A stretch of DNA of 64,000 bases from Lentisphaerae bacterium ADurb.Bin242 (GTDB lineage: Bacteria > Verrucomicrobiota > Lentisphaeria > Victivallales > UBA1829): assembly GCA_002069785.1 (NCBI GenBank), contig MWCA01000001.1:124001-188000 (forward strand), in the 5' to 3' direction. The translations under genes and the position numbers were made by a program. The notes under the pieces are model-generated. The model had not been told where the DNA came from, made no database searches, and saw only the letters and a list, made by a program, of their open reading frames with translations. Shown here piece by piece: positions 16,059 to 24,357 of this stretch (positions are counted from its first letter, which is position 1; each line of letters begins with the position of its first letter).

Positions 16059-17648
16059 ATGGATTTCAGGGCCAGATTCGCGCCGTCCCCCACGGGACAG
16101 GTCCATATCGGCAATATCAGAACCGCTATCTTCAACTGGCTTTATACCCGTCACTCGGGAGGGGAATTTCTGCTCCGCATCGAGGACACCGACCTGGAGC
16201 GTTCCACAAAGCAGGCCATCGACGCGCTGTTCGACTGTATGAACTGGCTCGGGCTCGACTATGACGGCGAACCCATGTATCAGACCTCCCAGAGCGAAGT
16301 CCACCGCGAAGCGGCCCGGACGCTGATCCGGGCGGGATACGCCTACAGACTGAACCCGGCGGAGGAAGCCTCGCCCGTTCTTTTCCGTCTCCCCTTCGAC
16401 TGCGACTCCTTTCCCTTCGTCCGGACCATCGGAGAAGTCCGGATCGATACCGCGCCGGGACAGCCGGTTTCCATCTCCCGGGCGGGGCTTGTCTGGTCGG
16501 TTGTCAATCACAAGGGCACCACGGTGGAATGCGCTGCCGGTCTGGCCGGATTCAAAAACCTGAAAGTCTTCGCGGCGGACAATTCTCTGCTTTTCGCGCT
16601 GGACGCTTCCCGTCTGGAAGAGCTCTCCGCCCGGATCGAACCGGAAATTCTGGAAAACGCGGCTTCGTTCACCTTCACCCGCCGGGAGGTTTTTTTCCAC
16701 GATCTGGTCAAGGGCGAGCTTTCCAAGCCGCTGGACAGCATCAAGGACTTCATCATCATCCGCAGCGACTCCAGCCCGGTCTTCCACCTGGCGAACGTCT
16801 GCGACGACGTAACCCAGAAGATCACCCACATCGTCCGCGGCGACGACCACGTGGAAAATACCTACCGTCACCTGTTCCTTTTTCAGGCGCTGGGCTTCCC
16901 GGTCCCGGCCTACGCCCATCTGCCGATGCTCGTCAACGCTTCCGGCAAACCCTACAGCAAACGCGACGGGGATGCCTTCGTCGGGGATTACCGTGAAAAG
17001 GGGTTTCTCCCGGAAGCCTTCTTCAACTATCTTTCCCTTCTCGGCTGGTCGCCGGGCGACAACCGGGAAAAGATGTCCCGCGCCGAACTGATCGAAGCCT
17101 TTTCCATCGACCGCGCCCAGCGTTCGCCCGCCCAGTTCGACCTTGCGAAGCTCGTGAACCTCAATGGTCTCTACATCGCGGAAATGCCGCCGGAACAGTT
17201 CGAAGCCGCCGTATGGGATTTCGCCGCCCGCTGGCCGTGGCGCGCCAAAGCGTCGCGCGAGCTCTTCAAAAAGGTCGCCGCGCTCATGCAATCCCGGACA
17301 AAGACCACCATGGACGCCCAGGCGTGGGAATATTTCTTTGTCGATGACTTCCCCCGCGATCCGAAGGCTTCCGGCAAATTCCTGAAGGAGGCGAACGTAC
17401 GCAAAGCTCTTACGGACCTGGCGGACCTTTTTGAAAAGGAAGCGCCGGCTTCGGCCGTCGAGATCGAATTCGCAATCCGCTCGGTGGAAACCGTTTATGG
17501 AATTGCACAGGGCAAACTCAATCAACCGTTCCGGGTGGCCCTGACCGGAATCACAGTCGGGGCGGGCATGTATGAGACCGCCGAACTGCTGGGCGCGGCG
17601 AAGTGCTGTGCCCGGATCCGGCGCGCGCTGGCGGAACCGGGCGCATAA
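16059..17648 (+). CDS. gltX: Glutamyl-tRNA synthetase with an unusual insertion
   Basis: 529 residues, longer than the usual 465-490. It charges tRNA with glutamate. The class I signatures are present: PTGQVHIGN at residues 11-19 and YSKRDG at about 299-304 (KMSKS motif), with THIVRGDDHVENT between. Residues ~112-208 are a block without recognisable similarity to GltX, and the region that in many GltX proteins carries Cys-rich motifs and the arginine-rich loop is not seen. The start at 16059 follows AAGGAG by eight bases; the open frame extends 30 codons upstream without support. Confidence 0.9.
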   Translation: MDFRARFAPSPTGQVHIGNIRTAIFNWLYTRHSGGEFLLRIEDTDLERSTKQAIDALFDCMNWLGLDYDGEPMYQTSQSEVHREAARTLIRAGYAYRLNPAEEASPVLFRLPFDCDSFPFVRTIGEVRIDTAPGQPVSISRAGLVWSVVNHKGTTVECAAGLAGFKNLKVFAADNSLLFALDASRLEELSARIEPEILENAASFTFTRREVFFHDLVKGELSKPLDSIKDFIIIRSDSSPVFHLANVCDDVTQKITHIVRGDDHVENTYRHLFLFQALGFPVPAYAHLPMLVNASGKPYSKRDGDAFVGDYREKGFLPEAFFNYLSLLGWSPGDNREKMSRAELIEAFSIDRAQRSPAQFDLAKLVNLNGLYIAEMPPEQFEAAVWDFAARWPWRAKASRELFKKVAALMQSRTKTTMDAQAWEYFFVDDFPRDPKASGKFLKEANVRKALTDLADLFEKEAPASAVEIEFAIRSVETVYGIAQGKLNQPFRVALTGITVGAGMYETAELLGAAKCCARIRRALAEPGA

Positions 17649-17672
17649 CGATACGAAAGGAACCGGAATTCG

Positions 17673-18269
17673 ATGTTGATGGGCAAACGGAAAATCGCGG
17701 TAGTGAAGGTCCTCGGGGAGGCATGCCTTCACCAGAAAGCGAAACCTGTGGAAAAGATCACGGAAGAAATCCGCGGTCTGGGGGCGCGGCTGGTGGAGGC
17801 CATGTACAAATATGACGGAGTCGGGCTTGCCGCCACGCAGATCGGGGTCCCGCTGCGCATGGTCGCCCTGCATGTCGATCTGCCGAAAGACGCCTCTTTG
17901 CCGCTCTCCCCGGGTCAGCGGGAGCTTTGTCCGAAGATGCCGGTGGTGCTGGTGAACCCGAAAATCGAGTCCTTGTCCTCCGTCACCGAGAGTTTCGAGG
18001 AAGGTTGCCTGAGCGTTCCCGGCGTCTATGCCCCGGTGGAACGGCCGGTGTCGATGGTGCTTACGGCCCGGCTTCTGGACGGTCCGGCGTTTACGCTGGA
18101 CTGCGGCGGTTTTCTGGCCCGCGCCGTTCAGCACGAGCTGGATCATCTGGAGGGAATCGTTTTCGTCCAGCGGGTCAAAAGTCCCTTTTTCGAGGAGATT
18201 CTGCCCGAGTTGAAAAAGATCATTAAAAAAGCCGGTGCAAAAAATTATCAAATCAAGAGGATTGTTTGA
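17673..18269 (+). CDS. def: Peptide deformylase
   Basis: 198 residues. All three deformylase motifs are visible: GVGLAATQIG near residue 50, EEGCLSVPG near 110 and QHELDHLEG near 150. These hold the metal ligands Cys and two His and the catalytic Glu. It removes the formyl group from nascent proteins. It lies 24 bases after gltX and is preceded by AAAGGAA. The downstream membrane gene starts about five bases after its stop. Confidence 0.96.
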   Translation: MLMGKRKIAVVKVLGEACLHQKAKPVEKITEEIRGLGARLVEAMYKYDGVGLAATQIGVPLRMVALHVDLPKDASLPLSPGQRELCPKMPVVLVNPKIESLSSVTESFEEGCLSVPGVYAPVERPVSMVLTARLLDGPAFTLDCGGFLARAVQHELDHLEGIVFVQRVKSPFFEEILPELKKIIKKAGAKNYQIKRIV

Positions 18270-18273
18270 AACA

Positions 18274-19203
18274 ATGGGTTTCTTTTCAACCGTTTTCCAG
18301 GTTTGTTCGGGAACAACCGTTTTCATTCAGCTGATGGAACGCCGTTTCCTGCGGGCGCTCTTTCATTTTTTCCTGCTGGTGATTCTCCTGGCCCTGATCC
18401 TGGCGACGGCCCATTCCTGTATTTACGTGCCCTCCATCCGGAATATCTGCAACAATCTTTTCGAGCAGATCGGAGGACTCCGTTTCTCCAATGTCGAGGG
18501 AGTCCGCACGGTGAAAACGCCCCTTGAAAAGAAAAGTTATCTGCTGAACGACAGGCTGCGTTTCGACTATTGTCCGGGAGATACCCTGAAGGAAGAGGAA
18601 ATTCAAAAGTGGAGCACCCCCTTCGGCGTTCTCTGTCTGGACCGCGGTTTCCTGTTCTGGGCGGAAAATTACGCGGATACCGGAAAAGGCAAATTCCTGG
18701 TGATCCCGATGGCCATGGATTTCCGCCAGGCGCGGGAGGAAACTTTTCAGTCGGGGTTGTCCGGAAAAGAACTGCGGGAATATGCGGAAAGCCGTTTTAC
18801 GCTGAAAAAAGGCCAGACATTGTCTTTGCCGGAACGCGTGGAATCCGCGACGGGGCTTTCGGACCAGCTGATTGTGGCGCTCTGGCTGGTGATTTTCAGC
18901 GGTTCCTTTCTGGGGATGTTCGGGCTGGGCTTCCTGATGATATTCTTTTTCGGCGTGATGCAGCATTTCTGGAGCGGACTGGATGAACGCAAGCTGACGT
19001 TCTCCCAGATTCTGGTGGTTCTGATCTATACGTCGTTTCCGCCGATGCTGATCGCCGCGCTGTATTCATTTTTCATGATTCCCGTCCTTTCTCCCCAGAT
19101 GATGTTTTTCATTGCATTTTTTATTTATTACATCGCGGTTTTCCGGAAGATTCGCAATTCCCTGAATCCTCCCCGCGACCCAGATACCAATGACTATTTT
19201 TAA
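18274..19203 (+). CDS. DUF1189-like integral membrane protein
   Basis: About 309 residues. One transmembrane helix lies near residues 25-45 (FLLVILLALILATAHSCI), followed by a soluble loop of ~140 residues and three to four helices in the C-terminal third (ALWLVIFSGSFLGMFGLGFLMIF onward). The layout resembles the DUF1189 family, which has no firm function. The start MGFFSTVFQ at 18274 was preferred over an ATG at 18235 that overlaps def, because AAGAGG lies upstream and the family tends to begin in this manner. It is probably cotranscribed with def and the ATP-grasp gene. Confidence 0.6.
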   Translation: MGFFSTVFQVCSGTTVFIQLMERRFLRALFHFFLLVILLALILATAHSCIYVPSIRNICNNLFEQIGGLRFSNVEGVRTVKTPLEKKSYLLNDRLRFDYCPGDTLKEEEIQKWSTPFGVLCLDRGFLFWAENYADTGKGKFLVIPMAMDFRQAREETFQSGLSGKELREYAESRFTLKKGQTLSLPERVESATGLSDQLIVALWLVIFSGSFLGMFGLGFLMIFFFGVMQHFWSGLDERKLTFSQILVVLIYTSFPPMLIAALYSFFMIPVLSPQMMFFIAFFIYYIAVFRKIRNSLNPPRDPDTNDYF

Positions 19204-19221
19204 TGAAACACGAGGTGATTG

Positions 19222-19953
19222 ATGAGCAGTTCCGATACGGAAGTCCACGGCGGTTTTAAAATACAGAATTGGTATCCGAAGCTTACTGAGCACAGTTTTC
19301 CGGCGGTGTTCGTGCTTCTGGAGGAATCGGAAAAACAGGCGCTGACCGCGGACGAGCCGGACGCGAAAGTCGTCGGGGGGCTTCTCCTGAGGCTCCAGCC
19401 GGCGCTCAAGCAGTTTTCGGGTCCGCGCTTCATTTCCGTGGATACGGTTTCTCCGACCGACACGGAGCGTTTTCAGTCCAAGCGCGGCGCGGTGCATTCC
19501 GCCGAAAGCGCCTGGCGGATTCTGAGGGAGAGCCAAAAAGTGCGGGAGGCAGCCGGAGAAGGAAAGGTTTCCTGTATTTGCGTGCGTCCCTTCCGCCGGA
19601 TGCAGCCGGCCCGGGAGTTCCGGCTGTTTGTGAAGAACGGCCGGTTGTCGGGCATGAGCCAGTACTGGCTGATCCGCCATTTCCGCCGTCTTCAGGGGCG
19701 TCTCGACTTCTACTGGACGCAGGCGGCCGATTTCATCGACGACGTCAGCGGACATCTGCCCGTGAAAGACGCCGCGGTCGACATCTACTTCACTTCCGGC
19801 GGCAAGATTCTGATCGTCGACATCAATCCCTGGGGGGCTCCGACGAACCCCCTGATGCTGGATACCTGGGATCGCGACTGGGGAACCCCGAGCGGATGTG
19901 TGATCGTTCCTCCGCCGCATGTGGTTTCGGGAGATGTGAACGTTTCATTTTAA
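19222..19953 (+). CDS. Cdc123/D123-type ATP-grasp protein
   Basis: 243 residues with clear relation to eukaryotic Cdc123, a divergent ATP-grasp protein that in eukaryotes helps assemble translation factor eIF2. Shared landmarks in order: WYPKL near residue 17, VSPTDTERFQ near 75, PAREFRLFVKNGRLSGMSQ near 130, and DIYFTSGGKILIVDINPWG near 190, the last with metal-binding acidic residues. Bacterial members are thought to modify proteins or peptides, but no substrate is established. GAGGTG precedes the ATG at a good distance. It sits between a membrane gene and mcsA-mcsB, which suggests, by inference, a link to protein quality control or modification. Confidence 0.82.
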   Translation: MSSSDTEVHGGFKIQNWYPKLTEHSFPAVFVLLEESEKQALTADEPDAKVVGGLLLRLQPALKQFSGPRFISVDTVSPTDTERFQSKRGAVHSAESAWRILRESQKVREAAGEGKVSCICVRPFRRMQPAREFRLFVKNGRLSGMSQYWLIRHFRRLQGRLDFYWTQAADFIDDVSGHLPVKDAAVDIYFTSGGKILIVDINPWGAPTNPLMLDTWDRDWGTPSGCVIVPPPHVVSGDVNVSF

Positions 19954-19983
19954 ACGGGGCGCGTCCCCGGCGGGGAGGTTACG

Positions 19984-20529
19984 ATGCTTTGCCAGAACTG
20001 CAAGAAGAACGAAGCGACGATCCATGTCCAGCAGATTGTGGAGGGGCAGGAAAAATCTTTCCATCTTTGCCCCGCCTGTGCCGCGAAGAAAGCGGAAACG
20101 GAGCCGGAACTTCAAAGCTTCAATCTGGCGGAGATGCTTTTCGATCTTGCCGACAAGGTGGCGTCCACGGTCGGGAAGGAGGATTCGGCCGCCGGGAAAA
20201 ACATGGTCTGTCCGCATTGCGGCTGGGATATGGAGCGTTTCCGGAAAACAGGGTATCTGGGATGTCCCGAATGCTACAAGACGTTTTCCTCGTTCCTCTC
20301 CGGGGTCCTGAAAAATATGCACCGGGGCTGCTCCCATGAGGGGAAGACGCCCTGTCCCGCCATGAATTCGCGGCCTTCCAAAGAAATTGCCGCCCTCCGC
20401 CACGAACTCACGAATCTGCGGAAAGAGCTGGCCCTCCGGGTGAAAAACGAGGAATATGAAGAGGCGGCCCAGATCCGGGATAAAATCCAGTCGCTGACCG
20501 TGAAACTCGAAGAAAACGAGAAAAAATGA
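19984..20529 (+). CDS. mcsA: McsA-like zinc-finger activator of the arginine kinase
   Basis: 181 residues. Four CxxC pairs (CQNC, CPAC, CPHC, CPEC) form two treble-clef-like zinc sites in the first 110 residues. A C-terminal UVR motif (NEEYEEAAQIRDKIQSL) of the kind found in UvrB/UvrC and McsA follows. McsA activates McsB and helps deliver phospho-arginine proteins to ClpC. Its stop overlaps the mcsB start as ATGA, the usual pairing. A GGGGAGG site precedes the ATG. Confidence 0.9.
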   Translation: MLCQNCKKNEATIHVQQIVEGQEKSFHLCPACAAKKAETEPELQSFNLAEMLFDLADKVASTVGKEDSAAGKNMVCPHCGWDMERFRKTGYLGCPECYKTFSSFLSGVLKNMHRGCSHEGKTPCPAMNSRPSKEIAALRHELTNLRKELALRVKNEEYEEAAQIRDKIQSLTVKLEENEKK

Positions 20530-21593
20530 CGCAGGAAGAACAGATCAATCAGCTTTTCCGCCAGCGGGTCTGCTGGATTACCGACAGCGGCCCCGAGGAC
20601 GACATTGCCATCAGTTCCCGGATCCGTTTCGCCCGGAACGTGGCCGGGGAACAGTTTCCGATCCGGGCGGACGATGAAACTCTCTGCCGGATTCGTTCCG
20701 AAGTGCTGGAGGGCATCCGCAACGTTTCCGCCGCGGAGTCGTTCCACGTCTGCGAGTTCGAGGTGGACTCGCTTTCCCAGTTGGACCGCCTTTTCCTGTT
20801 GGAACGCCATCTGATCAGCCGGGAGTTCATGAATCCCCGGCACGGCGCCGCGCTGGTCACCAACCGGGAGCAGGGGGCCTTTGTCATGGTCAACGAGGAG
20901 GATCACCTCCGCATCCAGGTGCTTGCGCCCGGATTCCAGCTGAAAGCCCTCTGGGACCGGATCGACCGTTTTGACGATCGGCTGTCCGGGCATATCCCTT
21001 TCGCGTTCGATTCCCAGTACGGATACCTGACGGCCTGTCCCACGAATCTGGGGACCGGGATGCGGGCGTCGGTGATGCTCCACCTGCCGGGGCTGGTCCT
21101 GTCGGGGCAGATCCAGGCGGTTCTCCAGGGGGTCGGAAAGCTGGGACTGGCCGCGCGCGGCTTTTACGGGGAGGGCAGCCAGACGCTCGGAAACCTGTAC
21201 CAGATCTCCAACCAGAGTTCCCTGGGCGAGAGCGAAGCCCAGATTCTCGAACGGATCTGCGCGGTGATCTCCCAGATCATCGCCCATGAAAAGAAGGCGC
21301 GCATGCTTCTGCTTTCCAACCGGCGCGATTTCCTGCTGGACCATGTCGGGCGCGCCTACGGACTTCTGAAGCATTCATACCTCATCACGGGGGAGGAGTC
21401 TTTGAACGCCCTTTCCGCCCTCCGGCTCGGGGTCGACATGAAAATGTTCAAGACGGTCGGTATCCACACGGTGAATGAATTGTTCCTCCTGGTGCAGAGC
21501 GCGCACCTCCAGAAATACGCCGGCCGGGAGCTGGAGCAGGAGGAACGGGACGCGGTGCGGGCGGCTCTTCTCCGGAAATATTTCCAGGAGTGA
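20526..21593 (+). CDS. mcsB: Protein-arginine kinase McsB
   Basis: 355 residues, the standard length. The phosphagen-kinase fold shows SSRIRFARNV near residue 37, VMVNEEDHLRIQ near 125, MRASVMLHLPGL near 180 and RGFYGEGSQTLGNLYQISN near 215. It phosphorylates arginines on damaged proteins, marking them for ClpCP in bacteria that have this system. Translationally coupled to mcsA. No ctsR or clpC gene lies beside it in this window, unlike the Firmicutes operon. Confidence 0.95.
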   Translation: MTQEEQINQLFRQRVCWITDSGPEDDIAISSRIRFARNVAGEQFPIRADDETLCRIRSEVLEGIRNVSAAESFHVCEFEVDSLSQLDRLFLLERHLISREFMNPRHGAALVTNREQGAFVMVNEEDHLRIQVLAPGFQLKALWDRIDRFDDRLSGHIPFAFDSQYGYLTACPTNLGTGMRASVMLHLPGLVLSGQIQAVLQGVGKLGLAARGFYGEGSQTLGNLYQISNQSSLGESEAQILERICAVISQIIAHEKKARMLLLSNRRDFLLDHVGRAYGLLKHSYLITGEESLNALSALRLGVDMKMFKTVGIHTVNELFLLVQSAHLQKYAGRELEQEERDAVRAALLRKYFQE

Positions 21594-21634
21594 AAAGCGG
21601 TTCAACGGATTGTTGAGGCAAAGGGGAAACGGCG

Positions 21635-23557
21635 GTGGAAATCTTTTACGGCTATTGTCTGACCATTCTGGAGATGACGTTCATTCTCGTCGGCCTCCTG
21701 ATTCTTCACGGTCTCCGCCGGATTCTCGGGAACAACCCCTTCTACATCGCCCTGGGCGTATTGCTGATCTTCTCCCAGATCGCCGGGGCCGCCGGACTGA
21801 TGCTGACGCTCGGGTATCCGGGACTGGATTATCCGCTTTCCTCGTCCGTGCTGAACCTGCCGTTCCTGGCGATCCTGATCGTGGTCTATGTCACGGACGG
21901 CACGCTTGCGGCGCAGCGGATCATCATCGGCGTGATGGCCGCGCTGGGATTTTACGTGTATCTGATCTCCATGACGCTGCTGCAATGCACCTGGCCCGGA
22001 TACACCATTTCGCAGGGGCCCGGCTCCGAGGCGCTGGCGTTCCTTCTGAACACCAGCATGCGGCTGATGGCGGCCACGGTGGTCTCCCTTTCGGCGGACC
22101 TTTTTCTGGTGCCGATCCTGTTCCAGCGCCTGACCAACCTCAAATGCCGTCTTTTCATCAACGTGCTGGGGTCCCTGATCCTGGTTCAGCTCATCGACCA
22201 CCTGGTATTCGTCACGATCGCCTACTGGGGGTCGCCGCAGTGGTGGACGTCCCTGACCTCCTCTTATCTGACGCGGGCCTTCTTCGTGGCCATCATGAGC
22301 ATTCCCACCACGATCTATCTTTCCCGGATCCAGTATGAGAATCCGGGAGAGTCGCGCCGGACACTGGACGTGATCCTGGCGTTCTTCGGCGCGTACGGCA
22401 AGACCCTCAAGCTGGAACAGACTCTCCGGGAATCCCAGGAACGGTACCGTCTGCTGGTCCAGAACGCCAGCGACATGATCGTCGTCATGAACGTGGACGG
22501 GCAGGTGATCGACGCCAACCGCGCCGCGCTCCGGATGCTTCACCTCCAGACTTTTCCCGAGATCATCAACAAGCCCTTTGAAGAACTGTCCGGACTGAAA
22601 CCCGAGGTATGGCGGCCGCTCCTGGAGCATCATTCCCAGGAGAACACCACGGTGTCCTGCCCGCTGACCATTCCCGGCGCGGGCACGGAGATCGATCTGT
22701 CCGTCACCGTGATCCCCTTTGAAAATTCCTCCCTGCTGATCACCTTCGGACGGGACGTTACCGAGCGGCGCAAACTGGAAAGGGAACGGGAGGCGTGGAA
22801 CATCCAGGCGTCGCACCGCCAGCGGCTCGAAGCCATCGGACGCCTTGCGGGCGGAATCGCGCACGACTTCAACAATTACATCCACGCCATTCAAGGGCAT
22901 CTGGACATCATTCTTCTGATGCACGAAGTGAAGGACGAGGCGATCCGGCGGAACCTCGGAAAGATCGACCACATCACCGAACTGGCCAGCACGCTGACCT
23001 CCCAGATGCTCAGCTTTGCCCGGAAAGGAAACTATCAGCGGGAAGCGGTGAGCGTGAACACACTGGTAGAGAAATGCGCCGAACTGTTTCCCCCGAGCTC
23101 CCAGTCCGGGATCGCTTTCCGGATCGAGAAAGACCCCCGGAATCCGGTGGTGGAGGGCGATCCGATCCAGCTTCAGCAGACCCTGATGAACCTGATGATC
23201 AACGCCAAGGATGCCATGCAGAACGTTCCGGAATCCGAACGCTCGCTGATCATCCGGGTCGGAGACCCCGCGCAGCTGAACGTCAAGCTGAACCCGCCCG
23301 GCGAGATCGTGACTTCGCTGGACCGCGCCTTCTGCGTCATCCGGGTGGAAGACAGCGGTCCCGGGGTCGATCCGTCCATCCTTCCGCGGATTTTCGAGCC
23401 GTTCTTCACGACCAAGCCGGTCGGAGAGGGAACGGGAATGGGGCTGGCCATGGCCTACGGCACGGTCACCGCCCACAACGGCTGGATTCAGGTCACCAAT
23501 CTGCCCGAGCGCGGCGCCGCGTTCGATGTGATTCTTCCGCTCAGGGAGAAGGGCTAA
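21635..23557 (+). CDS. Membrane-bound PAS sensor histidine kinase (orphan)
   Basis: 640 residues starting at a GTG preceded by AAGGGG. About seven or eight transmembrane helices fill residues 1-235. A PAS domain follows (RYRLLVQNASDMIVVMNVDG), then the phosphoacceptor His in GGIAHDFNNYIHAIQGH, and an ATPase domain with NLMINAKDAM, DSGPGVDPS and GTGMGLAMAYG. The H-D-F-N-N form belongs to hybrid-type kinases that often act with a separate or fused receiver, but none is encoded nearby. The signal sensed is unknown. It converges with recX, overlapping by four bases. Confidence 0.9.
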   Translation: MEIFYGYCLTILEMTFILVGLLILHGLRRILGNNPFYIALGVLLIFSQIAGAAGLMLTLGYPGLDYPLSSSVLNLPFLAILIVVYVTDGTLAAQRIIIGVMAALGFYVYLISMTLLQCTWPGYTISQGPGSEALAFLLNTSMRLMAATVVSLSADLFLVPILFQRLTNLKCRLFINVLGSLILVQLIDHLVFVTIAYWGSPQWWTSLTSSYLTRAFFVAIMSIPTTIYLSRIQYENPGESRRTLDVILAFFGAYGKTLKLEQTLRESQERYRLLVQNASDMIVVMNVDGQVIDANRAALRMLHLQTFPEIINKPFEELSGLKPEVWRPLLEHHSQENTTVSCPLTIPGAGTEIDLSVTVIPFENSSLLITFGRDVTERRKLEREREAWNIQASHRQRLEAIGRLAGGIAHDFNNYIHAIQGHLDIILLMHEVKDEAIRRNLGKIDHITELASTLTSQMLSFARKGNYQREAVSVNTLVEKCAELFPPSSQSGIAFRIEKDPRNPVVEGDPIQLQQTLMNLMINAKDAMQNVPESERSLIIRVGDPAQLNVKLNPPGEIVTSLDRAFCVIRVEDSGPGVDPSILPRIFEPFFTTKPVGEGTGMGLAMAYGTVTAHNGWIQVTNLPERGAAFDVILPLREKG

Positions 23558-24030
23558 TCCGGACGCCCGCCGGACAACCGGTTCCAGGCGGCGTAGACAG
23601 CCGCGGCGGAGAAGCCGCGCCCGGCCAGAAAACGAAGCGCTTTTTCCTTCCGTTTCCGTTCGTCCGGCTCCCGTCGGAGCGAGGGCATTTTCCGCGACAG
23701 CGCGGCGACCGCCGATTCTTCTTCCGGAAGGTCTTCTTCGTGTTTCTCCAACACCTCTTTCAGAAGAGTGTTGTCGATTCCCTTGGTCCGGAGCCGGGAA
23801 AAAATTTTCCGTTTTCCGTTGCCCCGGGCGGAGAGATTGGCGCAGAGAGACTCGGCGAAAAGGGCGTCGTTGAGGTAGCCCAGCCGGGTGAACTCCGCAA
23901 TGACTTCCTCGATCTCGCGTTTGGAATACTCTTTTTTGCGGAGCTTGATGCGGAGTTCGCCGGTCGAATGGGCGCGGATTCCAAGAATCCGCGCGGCATA
24001 TTCGAAAGCGGTTTTCCGGGCCGGACTCAT
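23554..24030 (-). CDS. recX: Regulatory protein RecX
   Basis: 158 residues of three-helix repeats typical of RecX: ILGIRAHSTGELRIKLRKKEYS, VIAEFTRLGYLNDALFAESL and a C-terminal KEKALRFLAGRGFSAAAVY. It binds RecA filaments and limits recombination. recA is not in the window. Its start overlaps the stop of the small membrane gene as ATGA. The opposite-strand kinase gene overlaps its end. Confidence 0.88.
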   Translation of the reverse strand: MSPARKTAFEYAARILGIRAHSTGELRIKLRKKEYSKREIEEVIAEFTRLGYLNDALFAESLCANLSARGNGKRKIFSRLRTKGIDNTLLKEVLEKHEEDLPEEESAVAALSRKMPSLRREPDERKRKEKALRFLAGRGFSAAAVYAAWNRLSGGRPD

Positions 24031-24344
24031 TTCAGGATGCCGGCAAGGTATTTAATCAGGAACTTGCTGAAAAATCCGATCGCCCAGGACAGCAGGACGA
24101 TCACCACGCTGTCCGGAAAGAGCTTGGCGCCGGAAAATTTCAGGAGCAGCAGAAACATGGACACCAGGGAGAGGATCAGGCCCCATGGCTCCTTGTAAAA
24201 CCCCAGCAGGGAACAGACGAACGCAATGAGGAGCATTCCGACGAAATCCCCCTTGATCTTGGTGATTTTCATTCCGCACCAGAGCCCGCCCGCGGTGAAA
24301 AGCACCTGGACGGCAAATCCGAGAATCAGATCCAGCATCTCCAT
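24027..24344 (-). CDS. Small membrane protein of unknown function
   Basis: 105 residues, mostly three transmembrane helices (LILGFAVQVLFTAGGLWCG; GMLLIAFVCSLLGFY; LILSLVSMFLLLLKF) plus a C-terminal hydrophobic stretch. The start MEMLDL follows GAAGGA; earlier in-frame codons overlap the upstream gene. I do not recognise the family. It is coupled to recX by ATGA and lies 13 bases after the His-rich gene, so all three are probably one transcript. Confidence 0.65.
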   Translation of the reverse strand: MEMLDLILGFAVQVLFTAGGLWCGMKITKIKGDFVGMLLIAFVCSLLGFYKEPWGLILSLVSMFLLLLKFSGAKLFPDSVVIVLLSWAIGFFSKFLIKYLAGILK

Positions 24345-24357
24345 GATTTCATGTCCT

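Noticed and set aside
15984-18326. 780-codon minus-strand open frame across gltX and def
   Set aside because: Antisense shadow of two genes with clear family motifs.
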